DNA from: Bacillota bacterium
Lineage (GTDB): Bacteria > Bacillota > Clostridia > Lachnospirales > Lachnospiraceae
Assembly: GCA_023411215.1 (NCBI GenBank)
Contig: JAEYOY010000070.1
Span: forward strand, 62,001 to 126,000
Direction: 5' to 3'
DNA: 64,000 bases
In this document: piece after piece, positions 28,486 to 39,302 of the stretch
Numbering within the stretch: the first letter of the stretch is position 1
Layout of the letters: every line of letters begins with the position of its first letter
Made by a program: the position numbers and the translations under genes
Notes under the pieces: generated by a model
What the model saw: only the letters and a program-made list of their open reading frames with translations
Told to the model about the DNA's origin: nothing
Databases searched by the model: none

Positions 28486-29241
28486 ATGAAAGATGTGACT
28501 ATTGAAAAATGCACATATTGCAGCAGTACCAATATTGGTGTCGGCTATCAGTTAGGCCAAGGCCAGCTCTTTGCAGATCTTTATGCTTATCAGTCCAGCG
28601 GAGCGTGTTCGAATGTCGAGCACCTGCTTTGTAAGGACTGCGGAAGCATCCTTCATTCCAGAGTAATTCAGACAAATATGTTTCATCAATACAGCATGGC
28701 CAGACAAGAAGAGCTAAAGGACTATATCGATACGTACGGAATTCTATTATGCAATGATAATGCGGAGCTGCCGTCCTTATGCAGTCTTGGTTACAACATG
28801 GAGAATATCACCGGATTAATTGAGCTCCACCAGGTCTTCTACTGTAAGGCATATAAAAAGCGCTCCACCTATTTGTCCGTCAGAGCGTATCAATTATTAA
28901 AAAGAACCAAAACAGTCAAGGAGCTTTATCCCGAGGCAAAAAGAATCTATGATGACATTAGAAGTCAGGATTATATCGATAAAGAGGAATTCAAGATAAA
29001 TTATGAAATGGATAAGAAGGTATTTGACAAGGCCTTTGATTTTCTATTAGAGAATCTATATATTACAGCTTATGCTGGAAAACGATTGAATCCGAATTGG
29101 TATTCTTACCTCTATTGCAGCTTCGATCGTTTTGAAAAAGAGGTAGCCGGACTCCACTATAACGGGAATCCGGCTGATGCCTTATGGAAGCTTGTCGGAA
29201 AGCATATGAGCGAGAAGGACTTTATCAACTTCTGCAAATAA
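28486..29241 (+). CDS. Hypothetical protein with two CxxC zinc-ribbon-like pairs
   Basis: A 251-residue soluble protein, not recognised as a named family. C9-x2-C12 (KCTYCSS) and C49-x2-C52 (LCKDCGS) could bind one zinc, and several further cysteines follow. The C-terminal half is helical with VSVRAYQLLKR-like and FDKAFDFLLENLYITAYA segments followed by NPNWYSYLYCSFDRFEKEV, which looks like a winged-helix-type arrangement, but this is only a guess. GGGAG lies seven bases before the ATG and an extended -10 promoter precedes it. It is a lone plus-strand gene whose last 17 bases overlap the 3' end of the convergent GH106-like gene. Confidence 0.7.
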   Translation: MKDVTIEKCTYCSSTNIGVGYQLGQGQLFADLYAYQSSGACSNVEHLLCKDCGSILHSRVIQTNMFHQYSMARQEELKDYIDTYGILLCNDNAELPSLCSLGYNMENITGLIELHQVFYCKAYKKRSTYLSVRAYQLLKRTKTVKELYPEAKRIYDDIRSQDYIDKEEFKINYEMDKKVFDKAFDFLLENLYITAYAGKRLNPNWYSYLYCSFDRFEKEVAGLHYNGNPADALWKLVGKHMSEKDFINFCK

Positions 29242-32200
29242 CTCTGGGGCTTACCAGTACTCCACTTCTCTTTAGCTGATATTCATAGGCCCAAGCGGCT
29301 CCGGTTGTTCTCCAAGCATCCGGTCCTATCCATTGTTCTGTATGATTACAATTATGAATCGGTCCAAAGGTATTTACCCTGTTTCCAAAAGCGATTATGC
29401 TAATCACATGCTTTCCCGCCTCAACTTCCCCAAGATCAAGTGCATAGGGAGAAAAAGCGATATATCCCTTTTCTTCACCGTCCAGTGCTATTTTCATCAC
29501 CGGGCACCGAAACTGTGTTATCTCCAGCATAAGCCTTCCTGCGATTGACTCAATTGGTAGCTCATAGGTGATATTTCCTCCATAGAAGGGTAAACCCTGC
29601 CTGCAGATATCACCGAAGGCGAGTTCTCTGATCGGCTGCTGAAGGATAGCACTGCTTCCAGCTACATGAACCGAGAAATCTCCAAGAAGATATAGATATT
29701 CTATGTCCTTATGAGAGTGGTAAGGTATCATCACCTCAAGTATGTTTTCACCGAGGTTAAGTCTCGGTAAGCTTATAGTCTTTATATCCCGGTCGGTATA
29801 CCAACCTGTTACGATACTTGGAACGTCAACTCCATTTAGTTTTACCTCTGAATCTTCCGCTGCTTCAAGTGCCAAGGACGGGGCAGGAACCTCATATTCT
29901 GAGTTGATAAGGAAACGAAGTGACAATCGATTGCTTGGACTATCCTTCTCTTCTCTCAGCCAGGGCTGTGCATATGCCTCGGTCCGCATCGGATATCCCA
30001 GCTTCCCCCGAAAAAGATTATCGACACGAAGAAGCTCCTCTGCCTTTTGCCACGGCTCATCATCAAAGCGGTATTCTGCAATATCAAGTATAAGTACATT
30101 CGGTTCGGAAAGCTTCACCGGGAGCTTGACAGGGTAGCTTAAACTTGTAGCTTTACCCTCATTTCGAGTGTCCGATCGTAAGACAGACTCCTTCAGACTA
30201 TTCTTAATCGTTGCTCCCTCCTGCATATTTGGTTCAAGATAATACAGCAGCGAATCATGATCATACACCGTCTCCTTCAGATAAGTCCTATTATCCCTAT
30301 AGAATGACTCGCAGGAAGAAATCTCTCCGGTCAAGGCATCATATTTCATAGGCTTCCAGCTTCCGTCTATACTGATTACCAAATCGTCCCTGTCCGGAAG
30401 ATCCGGATTATTCATCTTCTCTGAATGGGATAGGAATAACCATCGACCATCACCATCGGACCTCATCTGATACAGTAAATTATTCGTTCTCATGCCCCGA
30501 GAATTACGAACATCCAGACTACGATGGGGTTCTAGCTGCTTTAACAGCTCATACTCGCTGAACTCAATCCGGGAACAAGTCTCAACAAATTCCACAATCT
30601 CCTCCGAGCTAACCGCATCTATATAAGTCGGTGTGCTGCCGGTGAATATCACCCTACCGCCTCGTTTCACAAAGGTCCTGAGCCGATCCAACGTAGTTTT
30701 CCGTAAGGTAACACAATTAGGAACAAGTATAACTTCATATTCCATAGCCCCAATTACAAAGCCGTCTGAGATTCTGGCACTTTCCTCTGCTTGAAGCTGT
30801 GGCAGCAATGACTCCGCAATAAAATCAAAGTCAATTAATCCATATAGCAACCAACGAACCAATTGCTGAAAGTTATGATCCATCTCAGACCGAATTCCTT
30901 CAGTATGTTCTCTCGTGCCCCAGTACAGCCAGTAGGATTCAATCGGATGGATAACGCCAACCTTGACCAAGGCTTTCCCACGTGTCAGTGCTGTATTAAT
31001 TCTTGCAAAATAATTCTCTAGTAGGGAGTATTCCTTATACCAGGGTGACTGGTATCCGATGGAAGCAGGATAATCTCTTTTCGCTTCCCCTGCCATGGAA
31101 GTCCAGGTTAAGTGAGGGACACGCACCGTAATCCCCAACGCAGCCTGCCAATCACCGGCTAATTTATGGCCGCGGAAATCAAAATCCCAATTGGTTACCC
31201 CGTATATCTCACTTAATACACCCGGGCAGTTGTATTGATGTGCCGCACTTTGAGCCTGTTTTGCTGTAGTAAGCTCTCTTCGGTCACAGAGTATATCAAT
31301 TCCCGGAAGACCAAAAGATCGGTAGGAACGCATTGCTTCTCCCAGTGATGAGGTCTGTGAATACAAGGTTGGTTCCTGCATCATATGCCCGGTTAAGATA
31401 ATGTTATGCTCCTTACACCAATTGCCAACGGAATCTGCAAAAGCCTCAGCAAACCGCTCGCATATATGGTCGTGGTAATGATAACGGTGAGCCGAAATCT
31501 CCAGCCCCGGTAGATCCCAAAAAATCTCTGGCAAATGCTCAATAAAAGAGGCTCCGTAGCTTTTCTCATATGTCTCCTCAAAATCATCAGTAAAGGGTAT
31601 TGTTAACGTCAGCTTGTCTTCCGCAAAACCCAGCATAGTCTTTGGTGAAAACTGAGGCTCATCGGTGAAAATTGCAGGAATACTGCCGCCAAAGCTGTCC
31701 CCTAATTCACGATAATATGCCTCATGAGTCACTTCAAGAAAACGCCTCACCGCAGAAGGATCCAAGGTATTAAGATAGGCTTCGTTGTTAAACCAGGCAT
31801 TATTTCCCGAGATCTCGAGATAAGCATACCAAGCCTCGTACCCCTTGGCACACTCCTGATACTTATCGTTTCTTCGATAATCAGCAAGAAAGCCATGCTT
31901 TAACTGTACTTCATATCTGGCAAGGAATCTTCGATTGTTACTTCTTACTGCTTTTGCAGAGGAATCCAGGGAGCAATCCTCGCTTCCACCTTCCTCCGAA
32001 AGTTCTTCTGAAGAGAATACCAGAAATCGAGTTCGGTATTGTTCATCCTTGGTAACTAACCCGCCTGCTGCCCCGGAAGGCCAACGGTCTTCGTCATACA
32101 ACCAGGTCAGCATATCCCTCTCCTTGGCATTTTCATGGGTATACTTAACCAGCTCCATGAATTCTTCTCCAAGATAGGGTACATTCAGCCCCGTTCTTGA

Positions 32201-32374
32201 ATGGATATGTGCTCCACCCATGCCCATTTCTTTTAGCTCGGATAGTGTATTCTCGATATGCTTCCTCGTTATCTTCGTATTCCAGGCCCAAAAGGGGGTA
32301 CCGCGATACTCCTTTCCGGGATTTCGGAATAATTCTTTATCCAGTTTTATATCACTGCTTCTCGGATATAGCAT
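29225..32374 (-). CDS. GH106-like glycoside hydrolase
   Basis: A 1049-residue probable cytoplasmic glycosidase, with no signal peptide. The N-terminal barrel carries the family phrases GTPFWAWNTKITRKHIENT, MGMGGAHIHSRTGL and WLYDEDRWPSGAAGG. These match the large GH106/Glyco_hydro_106-type group, which includes alpha-L-rhamnosidases acting on plant pectic glycans. Candidate acids lie in IFTDEPQFSP and LSEIYGVTNWDF. A C-terminal jelly-roll region (VKLNGVDVP, GENILEVMIP) fits a galactose-binding-like module. The start is taken at ATG 32374, where AGAGAGG stands upstream; a GTG three codons earlier overlaps that site. It is the last gene of the sugar locus, 83 bases after GH130. Substrate is not proven by sequence. 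Confidence 0.75.
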   Translation of the reverse strand: MLYPRSSDIKLDKELFRNPGKEYRGTPFWAWNTKITRKHIENTLSELKEMGMGGAHIHSRTGLNVPYLGEEFMELVKYTHENAKERDMLTWLYDEDRWPSGAAGGLVTKDEQYRTRFLVFSSEELSEEGGSEDCSLDSSAKAVRSNNRRFLARYEVQLKHGFLADYRRNDKYQECAKGYEAWYAYLEISGNNAWFNNEAYLNTLDPSAVRRFLEVTHEAYYRELGDSFGGSIPAIFTDEPQFSPKTMLGFAEDKLTLTIPFTDDFEETYEKSYGASFIEHLPEIFWDLPGLEISAHRYHYHDHICERFAEAFADSVGNWCKEHNIILTGHMMQEPTLYSQTSSLGEAMRSYRSFGLPGIDILCDRRELTTAKQAQSAAHQYNCPGVLSEIYGVTNWDFDFRGHKLAGDWQAALGITVRVPHLTWTSMAGEAKRDYPASIGYQSPWYKEYSLLENYFARINTALTRGKALVKVGVIHPIESYWLYWGTREHTEGIRSEMDHNFQQLVRWLLYGLIDFDFIAESLLPQLQAEESARISDGFVIGAMEYEVILVPNCVTLRKTTLDRLRTFVKRGGRVIFTGSTPTYIDAVSSEEIVEFVETCSRIEFSEYELLKQLEPHRSLDVRNSRGMRTNNLLYQMRSDGDGRWLFLSHSEKMNNPDLPDRDDLVISIDGSWKPMKYDALTGEISSCESFYRDNRTYLKETVYDHDSLLYYLEPNMQEGATIKNSLKESVLRSDTRNEGKATSLSYPVKLPVKLSEPNVLILDIAEYRFDDEPWQKAEELLRVDNLFRGKLGYPMRTEAYAQPWLREEKDSPSNRLSLRFLINSEYEVPAPSLALEAAEDSEVKLNGVDVPSIVTGWYTDRDIKTISLPRLNLGENILEVMIPYHSHKDIEYLYLLGDFSVHVAGSSAILQQPIRELAFGDICRQGLPFYGGNITYELPIESIAGRLMLEITQFRCPVMKIALDGEEKGYIAFSPYALDLGEVEAGKHVISIIAFGNRVNTFGPIHNCNHTEQWIGPDAWRTTGAAWAYEYQLKRSGVLVSPRVICRS

Positions 32375-32457
32375 ACCTAACACCTCTCTTAAATAATGGT
32401 TCTGTATTCCAGGCCTACATCAATTATATGTGTATTAATATATCAAATAGTATCTGA

Positions 32458-33468
32458 TTATTTGTATGACAAAGGCTTACATAAGGCAATCAGATCTTCT
32501 ACTCTGGCAGTCGCCATACATTCCACAGTGTCGGAAGCCCCATAATAGATTTTAACTTCTCCATCGTCCTCCAAGATCATTCCTCCGGGAAAGATTACAT
32601 TGGTACGGAAGCCACCCTCCGTCTCATAATCTGTCTCCGGTGCAATTAAAGGCTCCATGGACATTCCGATTATCTTAGAGGGATCCTCCAGATCAAGCAG
32701 CATAATACCCGCGCAATAACGCTTCTGCCAACGGTCCTCCCACCCGTTCTTACCGCGGGTGCGGTCGATATCTACCGAATGGAATAACGTAAGCCAGCCA
32801 TGCTCTGTCTTCACAGGTGGTGCCCCCGGTCCGATCTTATCATTTGCGAAGGGTACATCCTCTACGGCAAATAGAAGCTTGGTATCACCCCAATACTTCA
32901 TATCATAGGAATAAGACATCCAAGTATCAAAGCGATCCACACCTCCACGGGAATACACTGGGAAAGGACGTTCCAAGCGCACATATCTTCCACCGATTTT
33001 CTCTGGAAATAATACCATATTGCGGTTATCCGGTGCTGTGAGCGATAATACAGTTACCGTCTTAAGATCCTCCGTTACTCCGATTCCTCCACGAAGTCCA
33101 TGCTTGGTATCTACCGCAAAGCACAGATAACACTTATCCTCGATTATGGTTAGCCGGGGATCATAAACCTTCGTGACTTCCGGGTCTCCGATATCTTCCA
33201 CTGTTAAAAAGGGTTTCTCCTGCACCTTCCAGGAGATGCCGTCCTCACTGAAGGCAAGACCTATGAGACAACCGTTGAAGGAACCCTTACCATTATAATC
33301 ATAATCGTTACGAAATGCCATGATATATCTTCCCTGATATTTAACAACACCTGCATTGAAGATACAATCTGCTTTGTATGGAATATCCTTTGCGCTAAGT
33401 ACCGGTTCACCACCGTTATAGCGGGTAATTACATTACTTGATTTAAGTATTGGTAGCATTTTTGCCAT
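32458..33468 (-). CDS. GH130 family glycoside phosphorylase/hydrolase
   Basis: A 336-residue five-bladed beta-propeller enzyme. GH130 members phosphorolyse beta-mannosides such as mannosyl-glucose or manno-oligosaccharides, and some are hydrolases. Seen here are NGGEPVLSAKD at the N-terminus, VKYQGRYIMAFR, VYDPRLTIIEDKCYL (the position of the conserved catalytic Asp region), WMSYSYDMKYW, GPGAPPVKTEHGWLTLFH and IFPGGMILEDDGEVKIYYGA. The phosphate-binding Arg/His set suggests a phosphorylase but cannot be confirmed here. AGGAG lies seven bases before the ATG. It lies downstream of the chemoreceptor and upstream of the GH106-like gene. Intracellular breakdown of the sugar imported by the same locus is likely. 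Confidence 0.88.
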   Translation of the reverse strand: MAKMLPILKSSNVITRYNGGEPVLSAKDIPYKADCIFNAGVVKYQGRYIMAFRNDYDYNGKGSFNGCLIGLAFSEDGISWKVQEKPFLTVEDIGDPEVTKVYDPRLTIIEDKCYLCFAVDTKHGLRGGIGVTEDLKTVTVLSLTAPDNRNMVLFPEKIGGRYVRLERPFPVYSRGGVDRFDTWMSYSYDMKYWGDTKLLFAVEDVPFANDKIGPGAPPVKTEHGWLTLFHSVDIDRTRGKNGWEDRWQKRYCAGIMLLDLEDPSKIIGMSMEPLIAPETDYETEGGFRTNVIFPGGMILEDDGEVKIYYGASDTVECMATARVEDLIALCKPLSYK

Positions 33469-33571
33469 GATTAAACTCCTATTCTTTCACTTTGCTTGTT
33501 TATCTCGTAGTTATTGTTTCAACTTTACCTGTTTTACCGTTTATCTTTCATTTGTTCTGTATGCATATGAT

Positions 33572-35629
33572 CTATTCAATCTTAAAGCTTTTGATAGCTT
33601 CCTCAAGCTGCTTCACATTATCTTTTAACTCGGTTGCTTCTTCGTTCAAAGCTTTAACTGCACGTAACTGATCCTCAGCGGTTGTCTCAACCTCTTCGGA
33701 GGCCGCAGCCGTCTCTTCGGAAATCGCAGAGATATTCACAATTGCATTGAGTGTTAGTGCTTTTGCCTTTTCAATATCCTTAATTTCTTCCGAGATATTG
33801 CCAAGCTTGTCAACCAGATTCCCAACATAGTGATTAATTTGCTCAAATGCCTCTACCGTATTGCGCAGGGCTTTCTCCTGAGAACTTACAATCGTCTCTG
33901 TTTCCCTTACTGAATCAACGGTGCTTTTGGTCTTACTCTGAATTGTATTAATCATAATACTGATCTTCTTCGCTGCTTCCGCTGAATCTGTTGCTAACTT
34001 TCTGATTTCCTCTGCAACAACCGCAAAGCCTCTTCCTGCTTGACCGGCTCTCGCCGCTTCTATACTTGCGTTTAATGAGAGAAGATTTGTCTGGACGGTT
34101 ATCTCAGAGATTACATTAACAATGTCACTGATTGCCTTGGATTCCTTCTCCAGTTCCTGAATGTTGGCTATCGTCGCTTTATTAATATCGGCAGTAGCTA
34201 CTGTCTTAGCTTCAAGATCATCTACAATCGTTATTCCATCCTTGACGATGGAAATTGCTCTCCCTGCAATCGCATCTATCTCACCCGTATTGTCATATAC
34301 ACGATTAATACGCTCTGCAAGATCATTCGTTTGTATCAGACATTGCTCTGTATCCTGTGCTTGATCTATTACACCATGTTGAATATCCGCAATCGCTATT
34401 CCAATGTTATTACTGGATTCTAGCATAATCTGTGAACTGGAATCCACCTTGTGGGAGGAAGCCAGAACTTTGTCACCAATCACAGAAGTCTTTTCAATCA
34501 AGTTCTTCATGTTATGTATCATATGATTTACACTGTTACTAAGCGATCCGAATTCATCCATACGTTTTGTATCAATCTGAACGGTCAGATCTCCCTCTGC
34601 CGCCTGAGTCAGCTTTGACATAATCGTATGAATTGCCTTGCTGATATCACCCGAGATGAGTATTCCGGTCCCAATAGCCAGTGTAGCTGCAATCAGTACC
34701 ATTATAATGGTTAGCTTTTTTATGATATCTGCCTGCTTAGCCAGATGAGAATAGGGAATGAGTGCACAAGCTATGGTACCGGTATTATCTACTTTAGCAT
34801 ATACATAAAAATATTTTTTATTTCCAATCTCAATATATTCAGAACCACTTCCTTCTTCCCCTACCAATGACTTTTGAAAAAATGAAGTTGTAATAAATAT
34901 TGTAGCATCACTGTCATTGCCCCGGGTGATTTCTCTTCCGTCAGGACTAATAAACGCGAAACTGCTCCCCTTAGGAAGGTCCAGATCATCAATTACCTCC
35001 TGCAGTACCGTCTTCTTCACATCAATCATAATATAACCGATAGGACTTGAACCGGTATTATAATACTCCCGAATGAGAGTAATGCCATATTTTTCTTTCT
35101 TATATCCCAGCTCCTGGTCAAAAAAATCATGATAGCCGCTCCACAATAACTTTTTCTTTGAAGCACTTACTAGCTTTGCCTCTTCTGTCTCCTTAAATAT
35201 CGTATAAGGCTGTTCCTCATTCGCTTCCTGGATGAATGAGCCGGAGGATGCAATCTCTTTCCCATAGTTCGTGATCACAGCAATGTTTTCCACAACACTG
35301 TTAGCTGTCGCCATAAATACCACATTATTACGGAGTGTAGAAAGAATCTCATTCTCCTGCGCTGTCTTCTTCTTATAATAACCGGTAAAATACTGCTTCA
35401 TAATCGCATCATTTTGGAGCTGCAGGGAAATGTCTTCTACATTATCCAAAATCAAACCGTAATACTGAGCTGCTGTATTGATGCCTGCAGCTGTTGAACT
35501 CTCATAATTTCCTATAATCTTCTCAGATGCTTTTATGTAAGAAATCAATCCTAATATAATTATGCATAGCACAGGTATAAGAAAGCAAATAACCAGCTTT
35601 CCTCTAATACTTGAAACCCATATTTTCAT
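33572..35629 (-). CDS. Methyl-accepting chemotaxis protein with Cache-type sensor
   Basis: A 685-residue chemoreceptor from the second in-frame ATG ([16 protein letters not shown]). AGAAAGG is ten bases before it and only one base from the first ATG. A membrane helix at about 10-30 is followed by a large extracellular region (about 31-290) with double-Cache-like phrases ([15 protein letters not shown]). The second helix is at about 295-317, then HAMP and a signalling domain of about 300 residues with the hairpin-tip sequence [15 protein letters not shown]. No CheW-binding C-terminal pentapeptide is seen. It sits in the sugar operon directly after the response regulator, which suggests taxis toward the same sugar. 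Confidence 0.9.
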   Translation of the reverse strand: MKIWVSSIRGKLVICFLIPVLCIIILGLISYIKASEKIIGNYESSTAAGINTAAQYYGLILDNVEDISLQLQNDAIMKQYFTGYYKKKTAQENEILSTLRNNVVFMATANSVVENIAVITNYGKEIASSGSFIQEANEEQPYTIFKETEEAKLVSASKKKLLWSGYHDFFDQELGYKKEKYGITLIREYYNTGSSPIGYIMIDVKKTVLQEVIDDLDLPKGSSFAFISPDGREITRGNDSDATIFITTSFFQKSLVGEEGSGSEYIEIGNKKYFYVYAKVDNTGTIACALIPYSHLAKQADIIKKLTIIMVLIAATLAIGTGILISGDISKAIHTIMSKLTQAAEGDLTVQIDTKRMDEFGSLSNSVNHMIHNMKNLIEKTSVIGDKVLASSHKVDSSSQIMLESSNNIGIAIADIQHGVIDQAQDTEQCLIQTNDLAERINRVYDNTGEIDAIAGRAISIVKDGITIVDDLEAKTVATADINKATIANIQELEKESKAISDIVNVISEITVQTNLLSLNASIEAARAGQAGRGFAVVAEEIRKLATDSAEAAKKISIMINTIQSKTKSTVDSVRETETIVSSQEKALRNTVEAFEQINHYVGNLVDKLGNISEEIKDIEKAKALTLNAIVNISAISEETAAASEEVETTAEDQLRAVKALNEEATELKDNVKQLEEAIKSFKIE

Positions 35630-35698
35630 AATAACCATGCCTTTCTCATTGCCTGCAAACTGATTCAAGCGTATCCTTTACACTCTGGCTCTGTAGGC

Positions 35699-37339
35699 TT
35701 ATTTATCAAATAGTAGTTTTTCTCTGTATTCGGTGGGTGTACAACCATAATATTTCTTAAAAACACTGGAAAAATAGCGTTGTGAGCTATAGCCGGTGCT
35801 TTGTGCCACATCCTGGATCTTGTTCGTCGGATTTTGCAACAGTTCACCTGCCCGTTCCATTCGTTTCTGGATTAAATATTCGGTAAAACCTTCCCCAGTC
35901 TTTTGCTTAAAGACCTGTCTTACATAATTGGCACTGAAAAACAATTGGGAGGAGGCGCTTTCCAGATTAAAATCCTCATTCGCCAGGTTATGTTCAATCA
36001 GGGTCTTAATATCATAAACCAATTTGTCGCCCTGGTTTGAGATAATGATTGAAAACTCATCGCAACGACGGGAAATGTAATCCTCCAGCATTAATTTCGT
36101 ATCATATAGGGTTCCATAAAGCAATTGATCCTTGATGTATTGCTTCATCTTCTCATCCTGCCAGAATCGGAAAGAGCTACCGGATTCCATCATTGCATGA
36201 TCCAGTGAAAACACGAGACCAAAGATCGACATATTCACATACTCCACAGAGGATAGGTAGAACTTCTCATAATATTGTATTATGTCATTTAGGATAGCTA
36301 AGGCTTTTTCTTTTCTGGCCAGCCGTATGTTGAGTATCAGCTTCTCTTCCAATTCCTGAGGTTTGTTGCGTACCGGTTCCAGACTCCTATTATCAAGAAG
36401 CTGCTTTGCTTCTTCATAATTCATGACGCAGTTCTGATCAGGAAGTATCGTCTTTGTCACCAACAGTGCTTCCTCATAAGAATTAGATATCTGCTCTAAT
36501 CTCGGATATATCTTACCGAGTGCACATACCAAACGGATATTATAATATTTCTGAAAGCTCTGATTCATCTTCTCCATTCCGGAACGAAGTCCGGTATAAA
36601 AGTCAAATACATCGGCATGATTACTGCAGAATACTATGGTAAGCTGCTTATCATGAAAACCTACGGCATAGGTCTTAGTATCAGAATCAAAATATTCATC
36701 CTTGATTATCCTAAGAAAATCTTCAATTAGCTTCTGACTGCTGAAATTCCATTTGATATCAGCCGTATCAGCCAGCAGCTTAAGTATCCCGCAGCAATAG
36801 TAGCGTGCCTTCAGATCTAGCTTGATACTCCTCGCTTCTTCGATTAGATTTTTCTTCTCTGAACTCTTCTGAAGTATATCTTTCAGAAAACGCTCCTGCA
36901 TAAATAGAAGATTATCATCAAAATGAGTCTGAAGCTCCATCATATTACGTAACAAAGATGCATTATTCTCTATCTCTTCAATCATCTTACCAATCACTTC
37001 AAAGAGCTCGTCTGGTAGGAAGGGCTTAAGAAGATAATTTGTTACACCTAATTCCATTGCCGATTTGGCATAAGCAAAATCATCATAACCACTGATAATA
37101 ATAGTTTTGAGATCAACTCCTGTATCCTTTACCGCCTTGATTAAATCCAGTCCGCTAAGCAGTGGCATGTAGATATCGGTTATTAAGATATCCGGTTTTA
37201 ATTGATCTATCATCGAAATTGCCTGCTTTCCATCCTCGGCGCAGCCAACCACCTCTACATCGAGAGTAGATAAATTGATGCTCTTGGCTACTAAATCCCT
37301 GACATACGCTTCATCATCCGCGATTAGAACACGATACAT
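35699..37339 (-). CDS. Two-component response regulator, AraC-type (YesN-like)
   Basis: A 546-residue regulator. The N-terminal receiver has acids D8-D9 in LIADDEAYVRD, phospho-acceptor D55 in ILITDIYMPLLSG and a conserved Lys in LLKPFLPDEL. A middle region of about 300 residues is family-specific. The C-terminal double helix-turn-helix is of AraC type (NLESASSQLFFSANYVRQVF, then VAQSTGYSSQRYFSSVFKKY followed by CTPTEYR). GGAGG lies six bases before the ATG. It is 59 bases downstream of its kinase. YesM/YesN pairs commonly control neighbouring sugar ABC transporters and glycosidases, which fits this locus. Confidence 0.94.
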   Translation of the reverse strand: MYRVLIADDEAYVRDLVAKSINLSTLDVEVVGCAEDGKQAISMIDQLKPDILITDIYMPLLSGLDLIKAVKDTGVDLKTIIISGYDDFAYAKSAMELGVTNYLLKPFLPDELFEVIGKMIEEIENNASLLRNMMELQTHFDDNLLFMQERFLKDILQKSSEKKNLIEEARSIKLDLKARYYCCGILKLLADTADIKWNFSSQKLIEDFLRIIKDEYFDSDTKTYAVGFHDKQLTIVFCSNHADVFDFYTGLRSGMEKMNQSFQKYYNIRLVCALGKIYPRLEQISNSYEEALLVTKTILPDQNCVMNYEEAKQLLDNRSLEPVRNKPQELEEKLILNIRLARKEKALAILNDIIQYYEKFYLSSVEYVNMSIFGLVFSLDHAMMESGSSFRFWQDEKMKQYIKDQLLYGTLYDTKLMLEDYISRRCDEFSIIISNQGDKLVYDIKTLIEHNLANEDFNLESASSQLFFSANYVRQVFKQKTGEGFTEYLIQKRMERAGELLQNPTNKIQDVAQSTGYSSQRYFSSVFKKYYGCTPTEYREKLLFDK

Positions 37340-37398
37340 AATTAACCTCCAATCTTAAAGCATTGCACTGACTTTGATAACGCCTGGAAGAATTTGAT

Positions 37399-39225
37399 TC
37401 AGTTTGTATCTAGAATTTGTGCCGGAATAATGATTGTTGCCCTGGTCCACTCTCCAAATTTACTTTCGAACATAAGACCATAATCATATCCGTAATAAAG
37501 CTTTATTCGTTCATTTACGTTATAGATACCGTACCCTTCCTTCTGCTGACTCTTTCCTTCCATCAGGGCGGTATTTATGGATATTAGCTTTTCCTCTTCT
37601 ATTCCATATCCATTATCTTCCACACACAGCTTAACGACTAAAATACCATTTTCACCGATATGCTTGCTAGAATAGATTCGGATCAGTCCCTCCGAATCCT
37701 TCAATTTAATGCCATGATAAATTGAATTCTCTACCAAGGGCTGTAGAATAAGTTTAATTGTAGGAATAGCTAGAAGTTCTTCATCGATGTCAATCTGATA
37801 GTTTAACTTTGTCTTATATCGGATACGTTGTATATTCAGGTAACTTCTAACATGCTCGATCTCATCTCGAAGGGTAATGATTTCATTCCCGTTACTAAGA
37901 CTTAACCGAAAGAACTTACCAAGTGAATTTGATAGGATACTAATCTCAGAAGCTCCCTGATCTGCTGCCTGCCAGGTAATCGCATTCAACGTGTTATATA
38001 GAAAATGAGGATTAATTTGCGCCTGTAACGCCTTCAGTTCTGCCAGACGTTTTTGCTTCTGAACATTTTTTACAATTTCTTTCTCCTCCTTCAGAGCTTC
38101 AATGCTTACATTAAGCTCTGAAATCAGATGATCGATTTCTCCTATCATATAGTTAAAACCGTCTGCCAGATTACCTACCTCATTCTTGTAGGGGTATTGG
38201 AATTTGACATGAAAATCCTGCTGGTCTGCCCTTCTCATTATTTTAACCAAATGATTAATAGGTGTCGTGATACTGATTGCTAGGAGCACCGTAATAACAA
38301 CACTGACAATGATGCCCAGGATAAGAATCAAGACAATATACTTACGAAGAGAAGCCAGGTTACTAAGCAGATCCGTCTTTGATTTAATACTATACAGCTT
38401 CCAGTCATTCGTCTTGATTTCCGTGAAGGTGCAAAGGTATTCTTCTCCTTTATATTCGACCTCTTTACAGACAGCCTTCCTCTTACCGGATAATTCTTCC
38501 TGAAAATAATCCACAATTACAATTTCGTCGTTACCGTAATTTACGATATCATTTCCCTGCTGATCAACAATAAACAATTTATCTACCGAAGCATAATTCT
38601 CCTTCAGATATTTGACTAGCGCGGATTGCTGTAAATTAACTACGAGATAGACATTCTCCACGCTACCTACAACTAGGAATCGAAATACCACCGGAATTAC
38701 TATCTCTTCTCCTGTAAAGATCTGATCCTTCATCGCAGGAAACCAAGCAATTGTTTTATGCGGATTATTCTCGAAGGATTTATAGAATTCAGATTCAATA
38801 AAATGAAAATCATGATTTCTAAATCTGGTGAAATTATCAAAAGCACTGTATTTTGTATACATATAAATAGAATGAATATAGCGGTCTCCTTGGGCGAGCT
38901 CTGTTAATGAATTTGCCACTTTACCAAGAATTTCTACATATTTCTCACTTGTTGGGTCATTTAAATAGTTGCTCATCGGGGCAGTGAAGGATATATTACT
39001 GAACATTGCATGGACTCTGCGGATTACAGTACCGAGCTTATCCGTCAGATAGGTATTCGCCTGGTATATGATATCCTCTGAGCTGCTGTAGGTATTCTCC
39101 AGAGTATCCGTAAATGCATATTTATAATACAAATAGCCGGCAACCGTACTGTTTATCGTTAAGATTGCTACACACAGAAGGATAATTTTCGTTCTTATCT
39201 TCATATTCGTAATTAATCTCTTCAT
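37399..39225 (-). CDS. Sensor histidine kinase, YesM/LytS type
   Basis: A 608-residue membrane kinase. The first helix is at about 13-32, an extracellular Cache-like sensor follows at about 33-295, and a second helix at about 297-320. Then come HAMP (ITTPINHLVKIMRRADQQ) and the His_kinase motif LKALQAQINPHFLYNTLNAI with the phosphorylated His near residue 400. The ATPase domain carries LVENSIYHGIK and VEDNGYGIEEE. AGGGAG precedes the ATG. It lies between the permease genes and its partner regulator, so sugar transport and sensing genes share one operon. Confidence 0.94.
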   Translation of the reverse strand: MKRLITNMKIRTKIILLCVAILTINSTVAGYLYYKYAFTDTLENTYSSSEDIIYQANTYLTDKLGTVIRRVHAMFSNISFTAPMSNYLNDPTSEKYVEILGKVANSLTELAQGDRYIHSIYMYTKYSAFDNFTRFRNHDFHFIESEFYKSFENNPHKTIAWFPAMKDQIFTGEEIVIPVVFRFLVVGSVENVYLVVNLQQSALVKYLKENYASVDKLFIVDQQGNDIVNYGNDEIVIVDYFQEELSGKRKAVCKEVEYKGEEYLCTFTEIKTNDWKLYSIKSKTDLLSNLASLRKYIVLILILGIIVSVVITVLLAISITTPINHLVKIMRRADQQDFHVKFQYPYKNEVGNLADGFNYMIGEIDHLISELNVSIEALKEEKEIVKNVQKQKRLAELKALQAQINPHFLYNTLNAITWQAADQGASEISILSNSLGKFFRLSLSNGNEIITLRDEIEHVRSYLNIQRIRYKTKLNYQIDIDEELLAIPTIKLILQPLVENSIYHGIKLKDSEGLIRIYSSKHIGENGILVVKLCVEDNGYGIEEEKLISINTALMEGKSQQKEGYGIYNVNERIKLYYGYDYGLMFESKFGEWTRATIIIPAQILDTN

Positions 39226-39302
39226 ACTGACTCCCTATTTACAAAAGCTTTTCATTTGTCATATTCTGATTATAGCATAGACCATGCACTTCTTTCAATT
39301 TT

